Assembly (NCBI RefSeq): GCF_002007205.1
Contig: NZ_LAZS01000006.1
Span: 496,001 to 560,000 of the forward strand
Length of the DNA stretch: 64,000 bases
Source: Ensifer adhaerens
Lineage (GTDB): Bacteria; Pseudomonadota; Alphaproteobacteria; Rhizobiales; Rhizobiaceae
Direction: 5' to 3'
The notes below the pieces were generated by a model. That model was given only the letters and a program-made list of their open reading frames with translations. It was not told the origin of the DNA and searched no databases. The position numbers and the translations under genes were made by a program. How positions within the stretch are numbered: the stretch's first letter is position 1; every line of letters starts with the position of its first letter. Below are positions 6,996 through 14,895 of the stretch, piece after piece.

Positions 6996-8501
6996 TCAGG
7001 CTTCCTTGAAGACCTCGTCGCGGTTTCGCCGCATCGACGGCGAGATGGCGATCACGAGCGCCATGACAGCAACCGCCAACAGGATTGCCGACAGCGGCGA
7101 TTGCAGGAAGGTCAGCGGGCTGCCGCCCGAGATGATCAGCGACTGGCGCAGCTTCTCCTCGAGCAAGCGGCCGAGCACGAAACCGAGCGCCAGCGGCGCC
7201 GGCTCGAATTCGAGCTTGTAGAGAGCGTAGCCGATGATCCCGAACAGGGCGGCCATCATCACCTGGGCCGCATCGTTGGCGATCGAATAGAGGCCGATGC
7301 AGCAGAAACAGACGATGGCCGGAAAGAGCAGGCGATAGGGCACGCGCAGCAGCTTCACCCAAAGTCCGATCAGCGGCAGGTTGATGATGACCAGCATGAG
7401 GTTGCCGATCCACATCGACGCGATGAGCCCCCAGAACAGTTCCGGATTGCGCTCGATCACCTGCGGCCCCGGCACGATGCCCTGGATCATCATCGCCCCC
7501 ACCATCAGCGCCATGACCGCATTCGGCGGCAGGCCGAGGGTGAGAAGCGGGATGAAGGAGGTCTGCGCGCCGGCATTGTTGGCGCTTTCCGGACCGGCGA
7601 CGGCCGCCGGAGCGCCGTGGCCAAAGTCCTCAGGTCGCTTCGCCAGGCGCTTCTCCACCGCATAGCTGGCAAAGGGGCCAAGGATCGCGCCGTTGCCCGG
7701 CAGGACGCCGAGCACCGAGCCTAGGAAGGTGCCGCGGAGGATCGCCGGGAAATTATCCTTGAGTTCCTTCAGCGTCGGCCACAGGCGGCCGATGCGGCTG
7801 CGCACGACATCGCGGGCTTCCGGGTCGGCGAGGTTCTTGAAGATCTCGCCGAAGCCGAAGATGCCCATGGCCAGCACGACGAATTCGATGCCGTCCTGGA
7901 GCATTTCGAGGCCGAAGGTCATACGCTCGCGGCCCGTCTCCATATCCGCACCGACGCAGGAAAGCAGCACGCCGACCAGGATCATCGACACCGCCTTCAG
8001 AAGCGAGCCGTGCGCCAGCACCACCGCAAAAACGAGGCCCATGATCATCAGCGAGAAATACTCGGTCGGGCCGAAGAGAAGTCCCAAACGCGTCATCGGC
8101 ACGCCGAGTGCTGCAATCACGATGGTGGCGACGGTGCCGGCAAAGAAGGAACCGATCGCCGCAAGCCCGAGCGCCAGGCCCGCCTGGCCCTTCTGGGCCA
8201 TCTTGTGGCCGTCGATGGCGGTGACGACCGCGGTTGCTTCACCCGGGATGTTGACGAGGATCGCCGTGGTCGAGCCGCCGTACTGGGCACCGTAATAGAT
8301 GCCGGCGAGCATGATCAGCGAGCCCGTCGGATCGAGCGAGAGCGTGACCGGCAAGAGGATCGCGATGGTGGCGACCGGGCCGACGCCCGGCAAGACGCCA
8401 ACCAGCGTGCCGATGAGACAGCCGAGAAAACAGAGCGCGATGTTTTGCAGGGTGAAGGCCACGGTCATGCCGAGGCCGAGATTGATGAAGACGTCCAGCA
8501 T
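6996..8501 (-). CDS. tctA: Tripartite tricarboxylate transporter, large permease subunit TctA
   Basis: The 501-residue protein is the 12-helix permease of a TTT-type secondary transporter. Family hallmarks visible are the N-terminal LGMTVAFTLQNIALCFLGCL and GTLVGVLPGVGPVATIAILL, the AGIYYGAQYGGSTTAILVNIPG loop, and the repeated half GSVLGVLPGNGAILGPFASY, a G-x-x-x-G-x-x-P-G-x-G motif present once in each inverted repeat. It couples ion gradient to uptake of a carboxylate delivered by TctC. The start overlaps the tctB stop by a TGAGATG junction, so the two are translationally coupled. Substrate cannot be read from sequence; the linked PrpF-like isomerase suggests a tricarboxylate. Confidence 0.93.
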   Translation of the reverse strand: MLDVFINLGLGMTVAFTLQNIALCFLGCLIGTLVGVLPGVGPVATIAILLPVTLSLDPTGSLIMLAGIYYGAQYGGSTTAILVNIPGEATAVVTAIDGHKMAQKGQAGLALGLAAIGSFFAGTVATIVIAALGVPMTRLGLLFGPTEYFSLMIMGLVFAVVLAHGSLLKAVSMILVGVLLSCVGADMETGRERMTFGLEMLQDGIEFVVLAMGIFGFGEIFKNLADPEARDVVRSRIGRLWPTLKELKDNFPAILRGTFLGSVLGVLPGNGAILGPFASYAVEKRLAKRPEDFGHGAPAAVAGPESANNAGAQTSFIPLLTLGLPPNAVMALMVGAMMIQGIVPGPQVIERNPELFWGLIASMWIGNLMLVIINLPLIGLWVKLLRVPYRLLFPAIVCFCCIGLYSIANDAAQVMMAALFGIIGYALYKLEFEPAPLALGFVLGRLLEEKLRQSLIISGGSPLTFLQSPLSAILLAVAVMALVIAISPSMRRNRDEVFKEA

Positions 8502-8502
8502 C

Positions 8503-9024
8503 TCAGTATCCTAGAAGCCAGGGCGCGACGGGAACCGAAAGCCCGAGCGCATAGCGAAAGAGGCCGATGCAGAAAGCTGTAAGCACGGCGGCAAAGATGA
8601 GAAGTTCGCCAAGGCGCGCGTCGCGCGCGGCAAGGCCGGAAGCGACAACCGCCAGCGGACAGGCGATCGACAGGCCGAGACCGGGAATGGTGACCGGACC
8701 GAGATGATAGCCGCGCACCGTGACGGCGAAGAGAACGACGCCGAGGATGACGGGGATCGTCTCACGGATCGCCCAGCGTCCGGTCGATTGCCCCGGATCC
8801 TTTCGGCTCAGCACCAGCTGCAGGATCCCGAGCCCCAGGATGACGACGGAGAGCAGACGCGGCATCAGCCCGGAGCCGACGCCGTCCGAGGTCATGAAGG
8901 GCAGATCGGAGCCGGCCCACAGGCCGAGCCCGCCGAGGCCGACCAGCACGATGCCGGCCAGCCTCTCCCGGCCGAGCCCTCCCGCAGAGGGCTCGGTTTC
9001 AGTGTTCGTCGACGTGGCCTGCAT
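8503..9024 (-). CDS. tctB: Tripartite tricarboxylate transporter, small permease subunit TctB
   Basis: A 173-residue protein with four predicted membrane helices (LAGIVLVGLGGLGLWAGSDL; SVVILGLGILQLVL; IPVILGVVLFAVTV; LLIFAAVLTAFCIGLF), the standard architecture of TctB. It is the small membrane partner of TctA. It sits between tctC and tctA with one-base spacing to tctC and a stop/start junction with tctA. The N-terminal 17 residues are polar and cytoplasmic. Sequence conservation in this subunit is low family-wide, so the call depends largely on its place in the operon. Confidence 0.9.
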   Translation of the reverse strand: MQATSTNTETEPSAGGLGRERLAGIVLVGLGGLGLWAGSDLPFMTSDGVGSGLMPRLLSVVILGLGILQLVLSRKDPGQSTGRWAIRETIPVILGVVLFAVTVRGYHLGPVTIPGLGLSIACPLAVVASGLAARDARLGELLIFAAVLTAFCIGLFRYALGLSVPVAPWLLGY

Positions 9025-9025
9025 C

Positions 9026-10006
9026 TTACTCGACCTTGATGTCGGCCGCTTTCACCACGTCGCCCCAGCGCGTGCGCTCCTTGGCCATGAAATCGGCAAA
9101 GGCCTGGGGGCCCATGGAGGACGGCACGGCGCCGTCGTTCTTCAGCTTGTCGAGCACGTCGGCATCGCTCAGCGTCTCGGTGGTCGCCGCTTCGAGCTTC
9201 GACTTCACCTCCGCCGGCATGCCCTTCGGCCCGACGAGGCCATACCAGGCAGACGCGGTGTAGCCCGGAACGCCGGCTTCGATTGCGGTCGGGACATCCG
9301 GCAGGCTGGCGAAGCGCTTTTCGCCAGTCACGGCGAGCGCTTTCAGCGTGCCGCTCTCGATCAGTCCGATCGCCGAGGGAATGGTGGTGACCATGAAGTC
9401 GATATGGCCGCCGACGAGATCGTTCACCGCCGGGCCTGCGCCCTTGTAGGGGACGTGCCGGACCTTGATGCCGGCCGTCTGGCCGAGCAGCAGCGCGCCG
9501 AGATGGCTGGCCGAGGCATTGCCGGCCGAACCATAGACCAGTTCCCCGGACTTTGCCGCCTCGACGAGCTCGCCGAGCGTGTTAACCTTGAGGGACGGTC
9601 CGACCACGACGACGAGGGATGCGTCCGCAATCATCGCGATCGGATCGAGGTCCGTACCCGGATCGGCCTTCAGCTTGAAGATATGCGGGTTGACCACCAT
9701 CGGGCCCTGATTGCCGATCAGCAGGGTGTAACCATCGGGATCTGCCGCAGCGGCGACTTCAGTCCCGAGGTTGGCCGCGGCACCCGGCCGGTTTTCGACG
9801 ATAACGCGACCGCCGAGCGCCTTTTCAAGCCGCGCGGCAAAGACGCGGGCAATGGCGTCCGTACCGCCGCCGGCGGCATAGGAAACCACCAGCGTGATCG
9901 GCTTGGACGGATAGGCGTCCTGAGCTACCACAGGTGCTGCGACCGACATGGTCATGGCGACCCCGCACAGGGCGAGGGCGACGCGACGGGTAAATTTCAT
10001 GGGCAT
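9026..10006 (-). CDS. tctC: Tripartite tricarboxylate transporter, periplasmic binding protein TctC
   Basis: The 326-residue product begins with a signal peptide (MPMKFTRRVALALCGVAMTM, cleaved after about residue 29) and then shows the Bug/TctC fold: YPSKPITLVVSYAAGGGTDA is the near-invariant first strand-loop, followed by VENRPGAAANLGTEVAA and later PYKGAGPAVNDLVGGHIDF. It captures the carboxylate in the periplasm and delivers it to TctAB. GGAGGAG lies 6 nt before the ATG. It is second in the operon, 54 bp after the PrpF-like gene, and begins the transporter part. Confidence 0.93.
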   Translation of the reverse strand: MPMKFTRRVALALCGVAMTMSVAAPVVAQDAYPSKPITLVVSYAAGGGTDAIARVFAARLEKALGGRVIVENRPGAAANLGTEVAAAADPDGYTLLIGNQGPMVVNPHIFKLKADPGTDLDPIAMIADASLVVVVGPSLKVNTLGELVEAAKSGELVYGSAGNASASHLGALLLGQTAGIKVRHVPYKGAGPAVNDLVGGHIDFMVTTIPSAIGLIESGTLKALAVTGEKRFASLPDVPTAIEAGVPGYTASAWYGLVGPKGMPAEVKSKLEAATTETLSDADVLDKLKNDGAVPSSMGPQAFADFMAKERTRWGDVVKAADIKVE

Positions 10007-10060
10007 TTTGTTCTCCTCCCAGTTCGTTAATGCATTCGCGACACGTTGCTCGGCAAGACC

Positions 10061-11131
10061 CTAAGCGTCTTTGCGAACAAGAGCCGCACCTTCAAACAGC
10101 CGACGTGTGGTGCGCATCACAGACACTGTCGGGCTATTGTCTCCTATGGCCTTCTCAACCCTGACCCGCAGTTCGCCGGTCGGGTGCTCGAAGGCGAGCG
10201 TCGCCGGCAGCGAAAGCTCCGGAAAGCGACGGCCGACGAGGCCGGTCGGGATCGTTGCCGCCAGACCGAGGCTCACGGCACCGGTCGTTGCAAGCGCGGT
10301 ATGGCAATTGGCAGGCGTGAAATAGCGCACGGCCAGATCGCCGCCGTTCACGGGCGCCCCGATCAGCACCGGCTTCGGCAGAACAGACTGGCTGACATCC
10401 CCCATTCCCATCAGCCTTCCGGCCTCCCGCCGGATTTCTTCGAGCCGCGCCATGAATCCCGTATCGGCGTCGAACGCCGCGGCCGGCTCCGAACCGCTAT
10501 AGCCCATGTCCTCGGCACTGATGATCGCGACCGGCGTGGCGCCATCGAGCAGCGTCACTTCGAGACCGAGAATGGTATCGGTCGCCTTGCCGCTCGGTAG
10601 CAGCCGGCCGGTCTTGGCGCCGATCGCATCGCGAAACGCCAGATAGACGGGGGCGGCCTTGCCCGGCACGCCGTCGATCGCGGCCTCCCCCTGATAGGCG
10701 ATGGCGCCGCCGGGGGTCTTAATGCGGGCGTCGATGATCTTGCCGGTGTTGACGTTGTGAACCTTGATGACCGTTTCGTCGCCGGTCGGCAGAACCAGAC
10801 CCGCCTCGATGGCGAAGGGGCCGACAGCCGAGAGCATGTTGCCGCAGTTCGGCGCCGTATCGACGCTGCGCTCCAGCACCTTCACCTGGGCGAAGAGATA
10901 ATCGACGTCGGCTTCCGGGCGGCTCGACGGACCGACGATCGCGACCTTGCTCGTCAGCGAATTGCCGCCGCCGAGGCCGTCGATCTGCAGCGGATGGCCC
11001 GACCCCATGATCTCGATCAGCAGGCGGTCACGCTCGGCGGGATCAGCCGGAAGATCGCGAGACAGAAAAAACGGCCCCTTCGACGTTCCGCCGCGCATCA
11101 TCACGCAGGGTATCCTGATCAAGTCATCCAT
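10061..11131 (-). CDS. PrpF-family isomerase (4-oxalomesaconate tautomerase or methylaconitate isomerase-like)
   Basis: The protein (356 residues) has the two-domain diaminopimelate-epimerase fold of PrpF: IPCVMMRGGTSKGPFF at the N-terminus, DGLGGGNSLTSKVAIVG, the NCGNMLSAVGPFA catalytic-pocket motif in the first half and NCHTALATTGAVSLG in the second. Members shift double bonds in unsaturated tricarboxylates: 2-methylaconitate in propionate catabolism or 4-oxalomesaconate in gallate/protocatechuate catabolism. Neither pathway's other enzymes are here, so the exact substrate is open. AAGGAG 8 nt before the ATG at 11131 fixes the start. It leads the tctCBA operon and is divergent from a LysR regulator, implying co-induction of uptake and isomerisation. 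Confidence 0.85.
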   Translation of the reverse strand: MDDLIRIPCVMMRGGTSKGPFFLSRDLPADPAERDRLLIEIMGSGHPLQIDGLGGGNSLTSKVAIVGPSSRPEADVDYLFAQVKVLERSVDTAPNCGNMLSAVGPFAIEAGLVLPTGDETVIKVHNVNTGKIIDARIKTPGGAIAYQGEAAIDGVPGKAAPVYLAFRDAIGAKTGRLLPSGKATDTILGLEVTLLDGATPVAIISAEDMGYSGSEPAAAFDADTGFMARLEEIRREAGRLMGMGDVSQSVLPKPVLIGAPVNGGDLAVRYFTPANCHTALATTGAVSLGLAATIPTGLVGRRFPELSLPATLAFEHPTGELRVRVEKAIGDNSPTVSVMRTTRRLFEGAALVRKDA

Positions 11132-11217
11132 TCCGCATGCTCCTTCGAACCGGCCGCAACCGGCTGATCGGAGGGATCTCACGGATCAAATCTGTTGTGA
11201 AATGCAAAGAATGGCGT

Positions 11218-11242
11218 AATTATTCCGCTATGCGCAATAATT
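11218..11242. promoter_or_regulatory. LysR-type operator overlapping the lysR start codon
   Basis: AATTATT (11218-11224) and AATAATT (11236-11242) are a perfect inverted repeat separated by exactly 11 bp, the classic T-N11-A layout of LysR-type binding sites. The lysR ATG (11230-11232) is inside the spacer, so binding would repress the regulator's own translation start region while sitting about 90 bp upstream of the divergent PrpF-like gene. AT-rich sequence here contrasts with its surroundings. Confidence 0.6.
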
Positions 11243-12129
11243 TTGAATTCCTCGACCTCAAGGCTTTCCTCGCCGTTCTTGACCTCGGATCGTTCAACGA
11301 AGCCGCCCGCCAGCTCAATCTTTCACAACCTGCGCTTTCACGGCGGATCAAGGGCTTCGAGCAATCTGTCGGGGCGCAATTGATCGAGCGCACGACCCGG
11401 CATGTGGCACCGACACAGGTCGGGCGCGAGCTTCTGCCGCTGGTCCGGCGTCTGGTCGACGAATTCGAGGAATCGATCCTCTCGATCAGCGATCTCGGCG
11501 GGCGACACCGCGCCCAGGTGACCATCGCCTCGGTCCCGACCGCGGCCTTCTATTTTCTTCCTAGAGTTGTACAGTCCTTCAACGACAAATTCCCGGGCAT
11601 CCGCTTCCGCATCCTCGACCTGTCGGCCAATGAGGGGCTCGACGCTGTTGCCAATGGCGAGGTGGAATTCGGCATCAACATAACAGGGGCAGCGCGCGCC
11701 GATCTCAGCTTCACGCCGCTCGTCGACGACCCCTTCGTGCTTGCCTGTCGCCGCGACCATCCGCTGGCGACCTCGAAGCAGCTGACCTGGGCGGATCTGA
11801 CCGGCCACCCGCTGATCGGTGTCAGCAAGACCAGCGGCAACCGCGCCGTGCTCGACCGGGCGCTGGCAACGGCACAGGTGCAGCTCAACTGGTTCTACGA
11901 GGTCAACCACCTCTCCACCTCGCTCGGCCTCGTCGAGGCAGGTCTCGGCATCTCGGTGATGCCGCGCCTGGCGACCCCCCAGGTCGAACACCCTGTTATC
12001 GCCACCGTGCCGCTGACCGCCCCCACCGTCAGCCGCACCATCGGCCTCGTCGAACGCCGCGGCGGACGACTATCGCCGGCCGCGATCAGGTTTCGCGAGA
12101 TGCTGGTGCAGGAGTGGACGACGTATTGA
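11230..12129 (+). CDS. LysR-family transcriptional regulator of the tricarboxylate operon
   Basis: The N-terminal 60 residues form the winged HTH (FLDLKAFLAVLDLGSFNEAA, RQLNLSQPALSRRIKGFEQS, then LIERTTRHVAPT), followed by a two-lobed inducer-binding domain of about 210 residues (VTIASVPTAAFYFLPRVVQS onward). Total 299 residues, normal for the family. ATG at 11230 is the first codon of the conserved HTH; upstream in-frame codons lie in the divergent promoter. It is transcribed away from the prpF-like/tctCBA operon, and an operator with T-N11-A symmetry lies between, so it most likely controls that operon in response to its substrate. Confidence 0.9.
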   Translation: MRNNFEFLDLKAFLAVLDLGSFNEAARQLNLSQPALSRRIKGFEQSVGAQLIERTTRHVAPTQVGRELLPLVRRLVDEFEESILSISDLGGRHRAQVTIASVPTAAFYFLPRVVQSFNDKFPGIRFRILDLSANEGLDAVANGEVEFGINITGAARADLSFTPLVDDPFVLACRRDHPLATSKQLTWADLTGHPLIGVSKTSGNRAVLDRALATAQVQLNWFYEVNHLSTSLGLVEAGLGISVMPRLATPQVEHPVIATVPLTAPTVSRTIGLVERRGGRLSPAAIRFREMLVQEWTTY

Positions 12130-12215
12130 GGGGTGGAGGCGACTGCGTCACAAAGCTGCGCACATGCGGGACGTTGCGCTTATCTTACTTTGGATACCAA
12201 ACATTCCAGGGAAAG

Positions 12216-12268
12216 AATGGTGCCCGGAGGCGGATTTGAACCACCGACACGCGGATTTTCAATCCGCT
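12216..12268. repeat. attL: left copy of the 53-bp attachment repeat (3' tRNA-Phe fragment)
   Basis: Identical for 53 bp to 29335-29387. It contains the anticodon arm through the CCA end of tRNA-Phe on the minus strand but lacks the D arm and 5' acceptor strand, so it cannot make a tRNA. Identity stops at 12269. Confidence 0.93.
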
Positions 12269-12303
12269 TTGCAGCGTTGAAAACAAATAGAAAAATGTCG
12301 ATT

Positions 12304-12321
12304 GTGTTGCATTATGTTGCA
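12304..12321. promoter_or_regulatory. Left arm-type integrase sites
   Basis: GTGTTGCA at 12304-12311 and ATGTTGCA at 12314-12321 lie 36 bp inside the left attachment core. Six copies of the same octamer occur beside the right core (29199-29285). In the excised circle they would flank the core on both sides, as arm sites of lambda-type integrases do. Confidence 0.5.
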
Positions 12322-13511
12322 CTTCCGAGAAGCACAGCCTGAGCGGCTGCCAGTTCATCCGCGAACGTGTCCACTGGGAACAAGTGACCATAGGTGTCTG
12401 CCGTGATGCTCACCGTTGCGTGTCCCATCCGGTCCTGAACGACCTTCAACGGGAGACCGAGACCACCATCCTCCTTTCGGTTGATGAGCCAAGAAGCGAA
12501 GAAGTGGCGCGCGCTGTGCAATCCGGAATACTTCGCATCCATTATGGGGTTTCCGTCGTCATCTTCTTCGCCAGTGTCGGTCGACACTCCAGCCTTGATC
12601 TGAACTGGCATCCAGCCGCGGCGGCGCATGTTTGCCAAGCCCTCGATCGATCCGGCGCCAGTCGGGAAACACAAATTCAGATCGCCTTTTGGGCAGACTT
12701 TCTTCCAGCCGGTCAGCGCCTCGGTAACCACCGGAGGAATCGGCACAGATCTCTCGCCAGCCTCCGACTTGGGCTGGCCGATCTCATTGAAGCGGTCGGC
12801 TCGTTGCCTGACGTGAATTATGCCCTTCTTGAGATCGACATCGCGCCATGTCAGGCCGCGCAGTTCGGACGCACGCAGCCCAGCGAAGATCGCGGTTAGG
12901 AAGAGTGGTCGCCAGCGCCCCTCGAGCGCGCCGACAATAGCGCGGATCTCTGCAGGGGTTGGTATGTCAACCCCGACGCGTAGTTTGCCCTTCTGGCGCT
13001 TCTCGACTCGTCTATCCACTCCCCGCTGACGTGTCTTCGATTTCTCCCTGACGACGTTGCGGGCCACGTGGCCGCGTTCCTGAGCGTCGGCGAGTAGCGA
13101 GCCAAGGCTGACCAGAACCTTTCGCACCATCGCAGGCGACCTGCCTTCCGACCGCAGCTTGTCTTCAAAAGACCGAACTGCCGCAACGTTCAACTTGCTG
13201 AGCTTGGTTGCACCCAGAAACGGCTTGATGTGAATTTCGACATGCTGTCGATACTGATCTGCAGTCGATCGCTCCAGCCCACGAGCATCGGCCGTGGCCA
13301 GCCAGAGTTCGCCGGCCTTGCCCACAGTCACGCTCTCCGACTCGGCTACGTGAACCCCGGCACGCACTTCGCCACGCGCCGTTAACAGAAAGTCGTCTGC
13401 CAGCTTGCGAGTTTTGAACTGTTTGAAACGACGCTTCCCCTCGCCGTCTCGGTATTCTGCGAGCCAGGCGTGAGCGCCAGAGGGAAGGGTTCGTTTTCTG
13501 ATTGTTGCCAT
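12312..13511 (-). CDS. Tyrosine-type site-specific integrase
   Basis: The 399-residue protein has an N-terminal arm-binding domain of the DUF3596/AP2-like type (about residues 1-55), a SAM-like core-binding domain (60-160), and a C-terminal catalytic domain. Catalytic residues are visible: Arg213 in AGLRASELRGL, His332 and Arg335 in LHSARHFFASW, His364 in DRMGHATVS, and the nucleophile Tyr374 in ADTYGHLFP. It would catalyse recombination between the tRNA-Phe core and the phage site. The gene ends only 44 bp from the left attachment core and reads toward it. No excisionase is named nearby, but the HTH protein at 13843 is a candidate. Confidence 0.95.
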   Translation of the reverse strand: MATIRKRTLPSGAHAWLAEYRDGEGKRRFKQFKTRKLADDFLLTARGEVRAGVHVAESESVTVGKAGELWLATADARGLERSTADQYRQHVEIHIKPFLGATKLSKLNVAAVRSFEDKLRSEGRSPAMVRKVLVSLGSLLADAQERGHVARNVVREKSKTRQRGVDRRVEKRQKGKLRVGVDIPTPAEIRAIVGALEGRWRPLFLTAIFAGLRASELRGLTWRDVDLKKGIIHVRQRADRFNEIGQPKSEAGERSVPIPPVVTEALTGWKKVCPKGDLNLCFPTGAGSIEGLANMRRRGWMPVQIKAGVSTDTGEEDDDGNPIMDAKYSGLHSARHFFASWLINRKEDGGLGLPLKVVQDRMGHATVSITADTYGHLFPVDTFADELAAAQAVLLGSAT

Positions 13512-13570
13512 TACGCACCACTACCCGACACGCGGACATGCTGCAACATATTTCCAACCACTTCCACCCA

Positions 13571-13599
13571 TTGACAAAAATGTAAATCGGACCTTTATT
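13571..13599 (+). promoter_or_regulatory. Strong sigma-70 type promoter for the rightward replication genes
   Basis: TTGACA (13571-13576), a 17-bp spacer, and TTTATT (13594-13599). Transcription would start near 13606, giving a leader of about 235 nt before the gene at 13843. The -35 overlaps ATTGACAAA, the same half-site seen in the palindromic operator at 17091-17114. Confidence 0.55.
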
Positions 13600-13649
13600 C
13601 ATGGTGTCGACGTTGTGGTGGCGTCGAAGCGCGGGGTGGTGCCCGCATC

Positions 13650-13770
13650 GAGGTAAGGCTGCTCGGACGTAAGCCCTTATCCATCAGGACGCAGCTAAAG
13701 CTGCCTAGCCTGCCGAGCAGGTGGCGCCTCAGGCGTCGAGAAACTTTCAACCCGGTCATGGCGACCGGCA
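13650..13770 (+). ncRNA. Structured leader RNA or small RNA between integrase and HTH gene
   Basis: Downstream of the promoter at 13571 the sequence holds a series of hairpins: an 8-bp closing stem CTGCTCGG (13659-13666) with CCGAGCAG (13713-13720) enclosing GCAGC-TAAA-GCTGC; then GGCGCC-TCA-GGCGTC (about 13723-13737); then CCGGTC (13752-13757) with GACCGG (13763-13768). No reading frame here has a start with a ribosome site. This fits a regulatory leader or a processed phage RNA. It has no clear terminator, so it may simply be the 5' UTR of the next gene. Confidence 0.4.
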
Positions 13771-13842
13771 CACCGAACCCTCTCGATTTCAACATGATTA
13801 GAACGACGCCAGGACTCTATCCCGCGCCGTAGAGGAGACACC

Positions 13843-14055
13843 ATGATTCCAGCCAATGACAATGTATCCGCTGATATCCTGAAGGGCGCCGAGGAGATCG
13901 CCGCATTTCTTGGAGAGGATAGCCGCGCAATTTACTACGCCCTTTCAAAGGGCCGCCTGCCGCACTTCCGGGTCGGCCAGAACATCCGCGCCCGCAAGTC
14001 GACGCTGCTGGCGTGGATCGCCGAGCAGGAGCAATCGGCGAGGGCAAGCGCATGA
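13843..14055 (+). CDS. Excisionase/MerR-like helix-turn-helix protein (70 aa)
   Basis: The 70-residue protein contains one HTH_17-type winged helix: KGAEEIAAFLGEDSRAIYYA, then LSKGRLPHFRVGQNIRARKS and TLLAWIAEQEQ, the pattern of DNA-binding excisionases and AlpA-like activators. GAGGAG lies just before the ATG. It overlaps the next gene by the four bases ATGA, so the two are translated together. It is the first gene after the structured leader. A role as excisionase or replication-region activator is inferred from position beside the integrase; either is possible. The N-terminus carries PANDN, a short motif seen repeatedly in this element's proteins. Confidence 0.75.
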   Translation: MIPANDNVSADILKGAEEIAAFLGEDSRAIYYALSKGRLPHFRVGQNIRARKSTLLAWIAEQEQSARASA

Positions 14056-14561
14056 GCGGCCCCATCCTTTCAAACTCCCTTGCCGTTGCGGCAGAGACGA
14101 TCAGGGCTACCGTTGCAGAGGCCGAGGCTGCCGCACGAACGTCCGTGGATAAGTCGATAGAGGCGGGCCACGCACTCGTTTCCGCGAAAGCGCTGTGCAA
14201 GCACGGTCAATGGCTGCCATTCCTTGAGCGTGCCGGTATCCACGAACGGCAAGCCCGTCGTCTAATGCAGCTTGCGGAGGCGGGACTGAAATCGGACACG
14301 GTGTCCGATTTGGGCGGCATCAAAGCCGCGCTCGAGTTCATCTCGAAACGTAAGCGAAGCACATTCCTGTTTGATGCAGTCGAGTTTAAGGGCTGGGCAG
14401 GCATTCTGAACCCAGATGGCACCCATAACCCAGCAGTTGCTGACACGGTAGACCGTGATGTCCTCCATCGGGATATGGCACGTCTAACAGAAACAATGCG
14501 CTTGATGCAGGAAATGCACGACATGTTCGACGACCCAGAGACATTCGAGCGAGCCGTCTAG
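14052..14561 (+). CDS. DUF3102-like phage protein
   Basis: The 169-residue protein carries the DUF3102 core at about residues 18-75: a long helix rich in Ala/Glu (ATVAEAEAAARTSVDKSIEA), then ALVSAKALCKHGQWLPFLER and IHERQARRLMQLAEAG, a HTH-like segment. DUF3102 proteins are frequent in prophages and plasmids of Rhizobiales next to replication genes; their biochemical role is unknown, though DNA binding is likely. The C-terminal third is acidic with LTETMRLMQEMHDMFDD. It starts within the stop of the preceding gene (ATGA). A GC-rich hairpin follows its stop at about 14593-14614. Confidence 0.7.
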   Translation: MSGPILSNSLAVAAETIRATVAEAEAAARTSVDKSIEAGHALVSAKALCKHGQWLPFLERAGIHERQARRLMQLAEAGLKSDTVSDLGGIKAALEFISKRKRSTFLFDAVEFKGWAGILNPDGTHNPAVADTVDRDVLHRDMARLTETMRLMQEMHDMFDDPETFERAV

Positions 14562-14649
14562 GCCACATCACCAATCATAAACTGCCATCACCCTACCGGC
14601 CATTGCCGGTTGGGTCGCGCCTTTGTGCGCCTTGACCCAGGAGACACTA

Positions 14650-14895
14650 ATGAAAGTCTTGTATGCTCACCCCACCGGAGAGACCGGCCAGAGGGGTTGC
14701 GTGGCGTTCATCGATATCCAGATGAACGCCGATATTCGCATGTACGGCTTGAGGTTGGTTCGCCAGCCTGATGGGCGCTTTACTATCTATGCTCCCCAAT
14801 TCGGCAGGCGCCAGGCAGCTACCTTTAGCAAGCCCCTCGCCGAGCGCCTCACCGAGCTTGCCGTCGAAGCGCTGGAGGCCGCCAATGAGCGGTAA
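14650..14895 (+). CDS. Conserved small phage protein of unknown function (81 aa)
   Basis: The start is the ATG at 14650 preceded by CAGGAGACACTA, a good ribosome site. The 81 residues have a beta-rich start (MKVLYAHPTGETGQRGCVAF) and the segment MYGLRLVRQPDGRFTIYAPQ followed by RRQAATFSKPLAERLTELAV. This layout recalls small phage proteins that sit directly before replication initiators in alphaproteobacterial phages. It overlaps the initiator gene by 11 bp. No enzymatic motif or membrane segment is visible. Function unknown. Confidence 0.65.
   Translation: MKVLYAHPTGETGQRGCVAFIDIQMNADIRMYGLRLVRQPDGRFTIYAPQFGRRQAATFSKPLAERLTELAVEALEAANER

Noticed and set aside
12216-12268. Second tRNA-Phe gene
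   Set aside because: Only the anticodon arm to CCA end is present; the D arm and 5' acceptor strand are missing. It is the left attachment repeat.
13595-13795. A 66-codon minus-strand frame upstream of the integrase
   Set aside because: It coincides with the hairpin-rich leader and has no ribosome site; basic, low-complexity translation.
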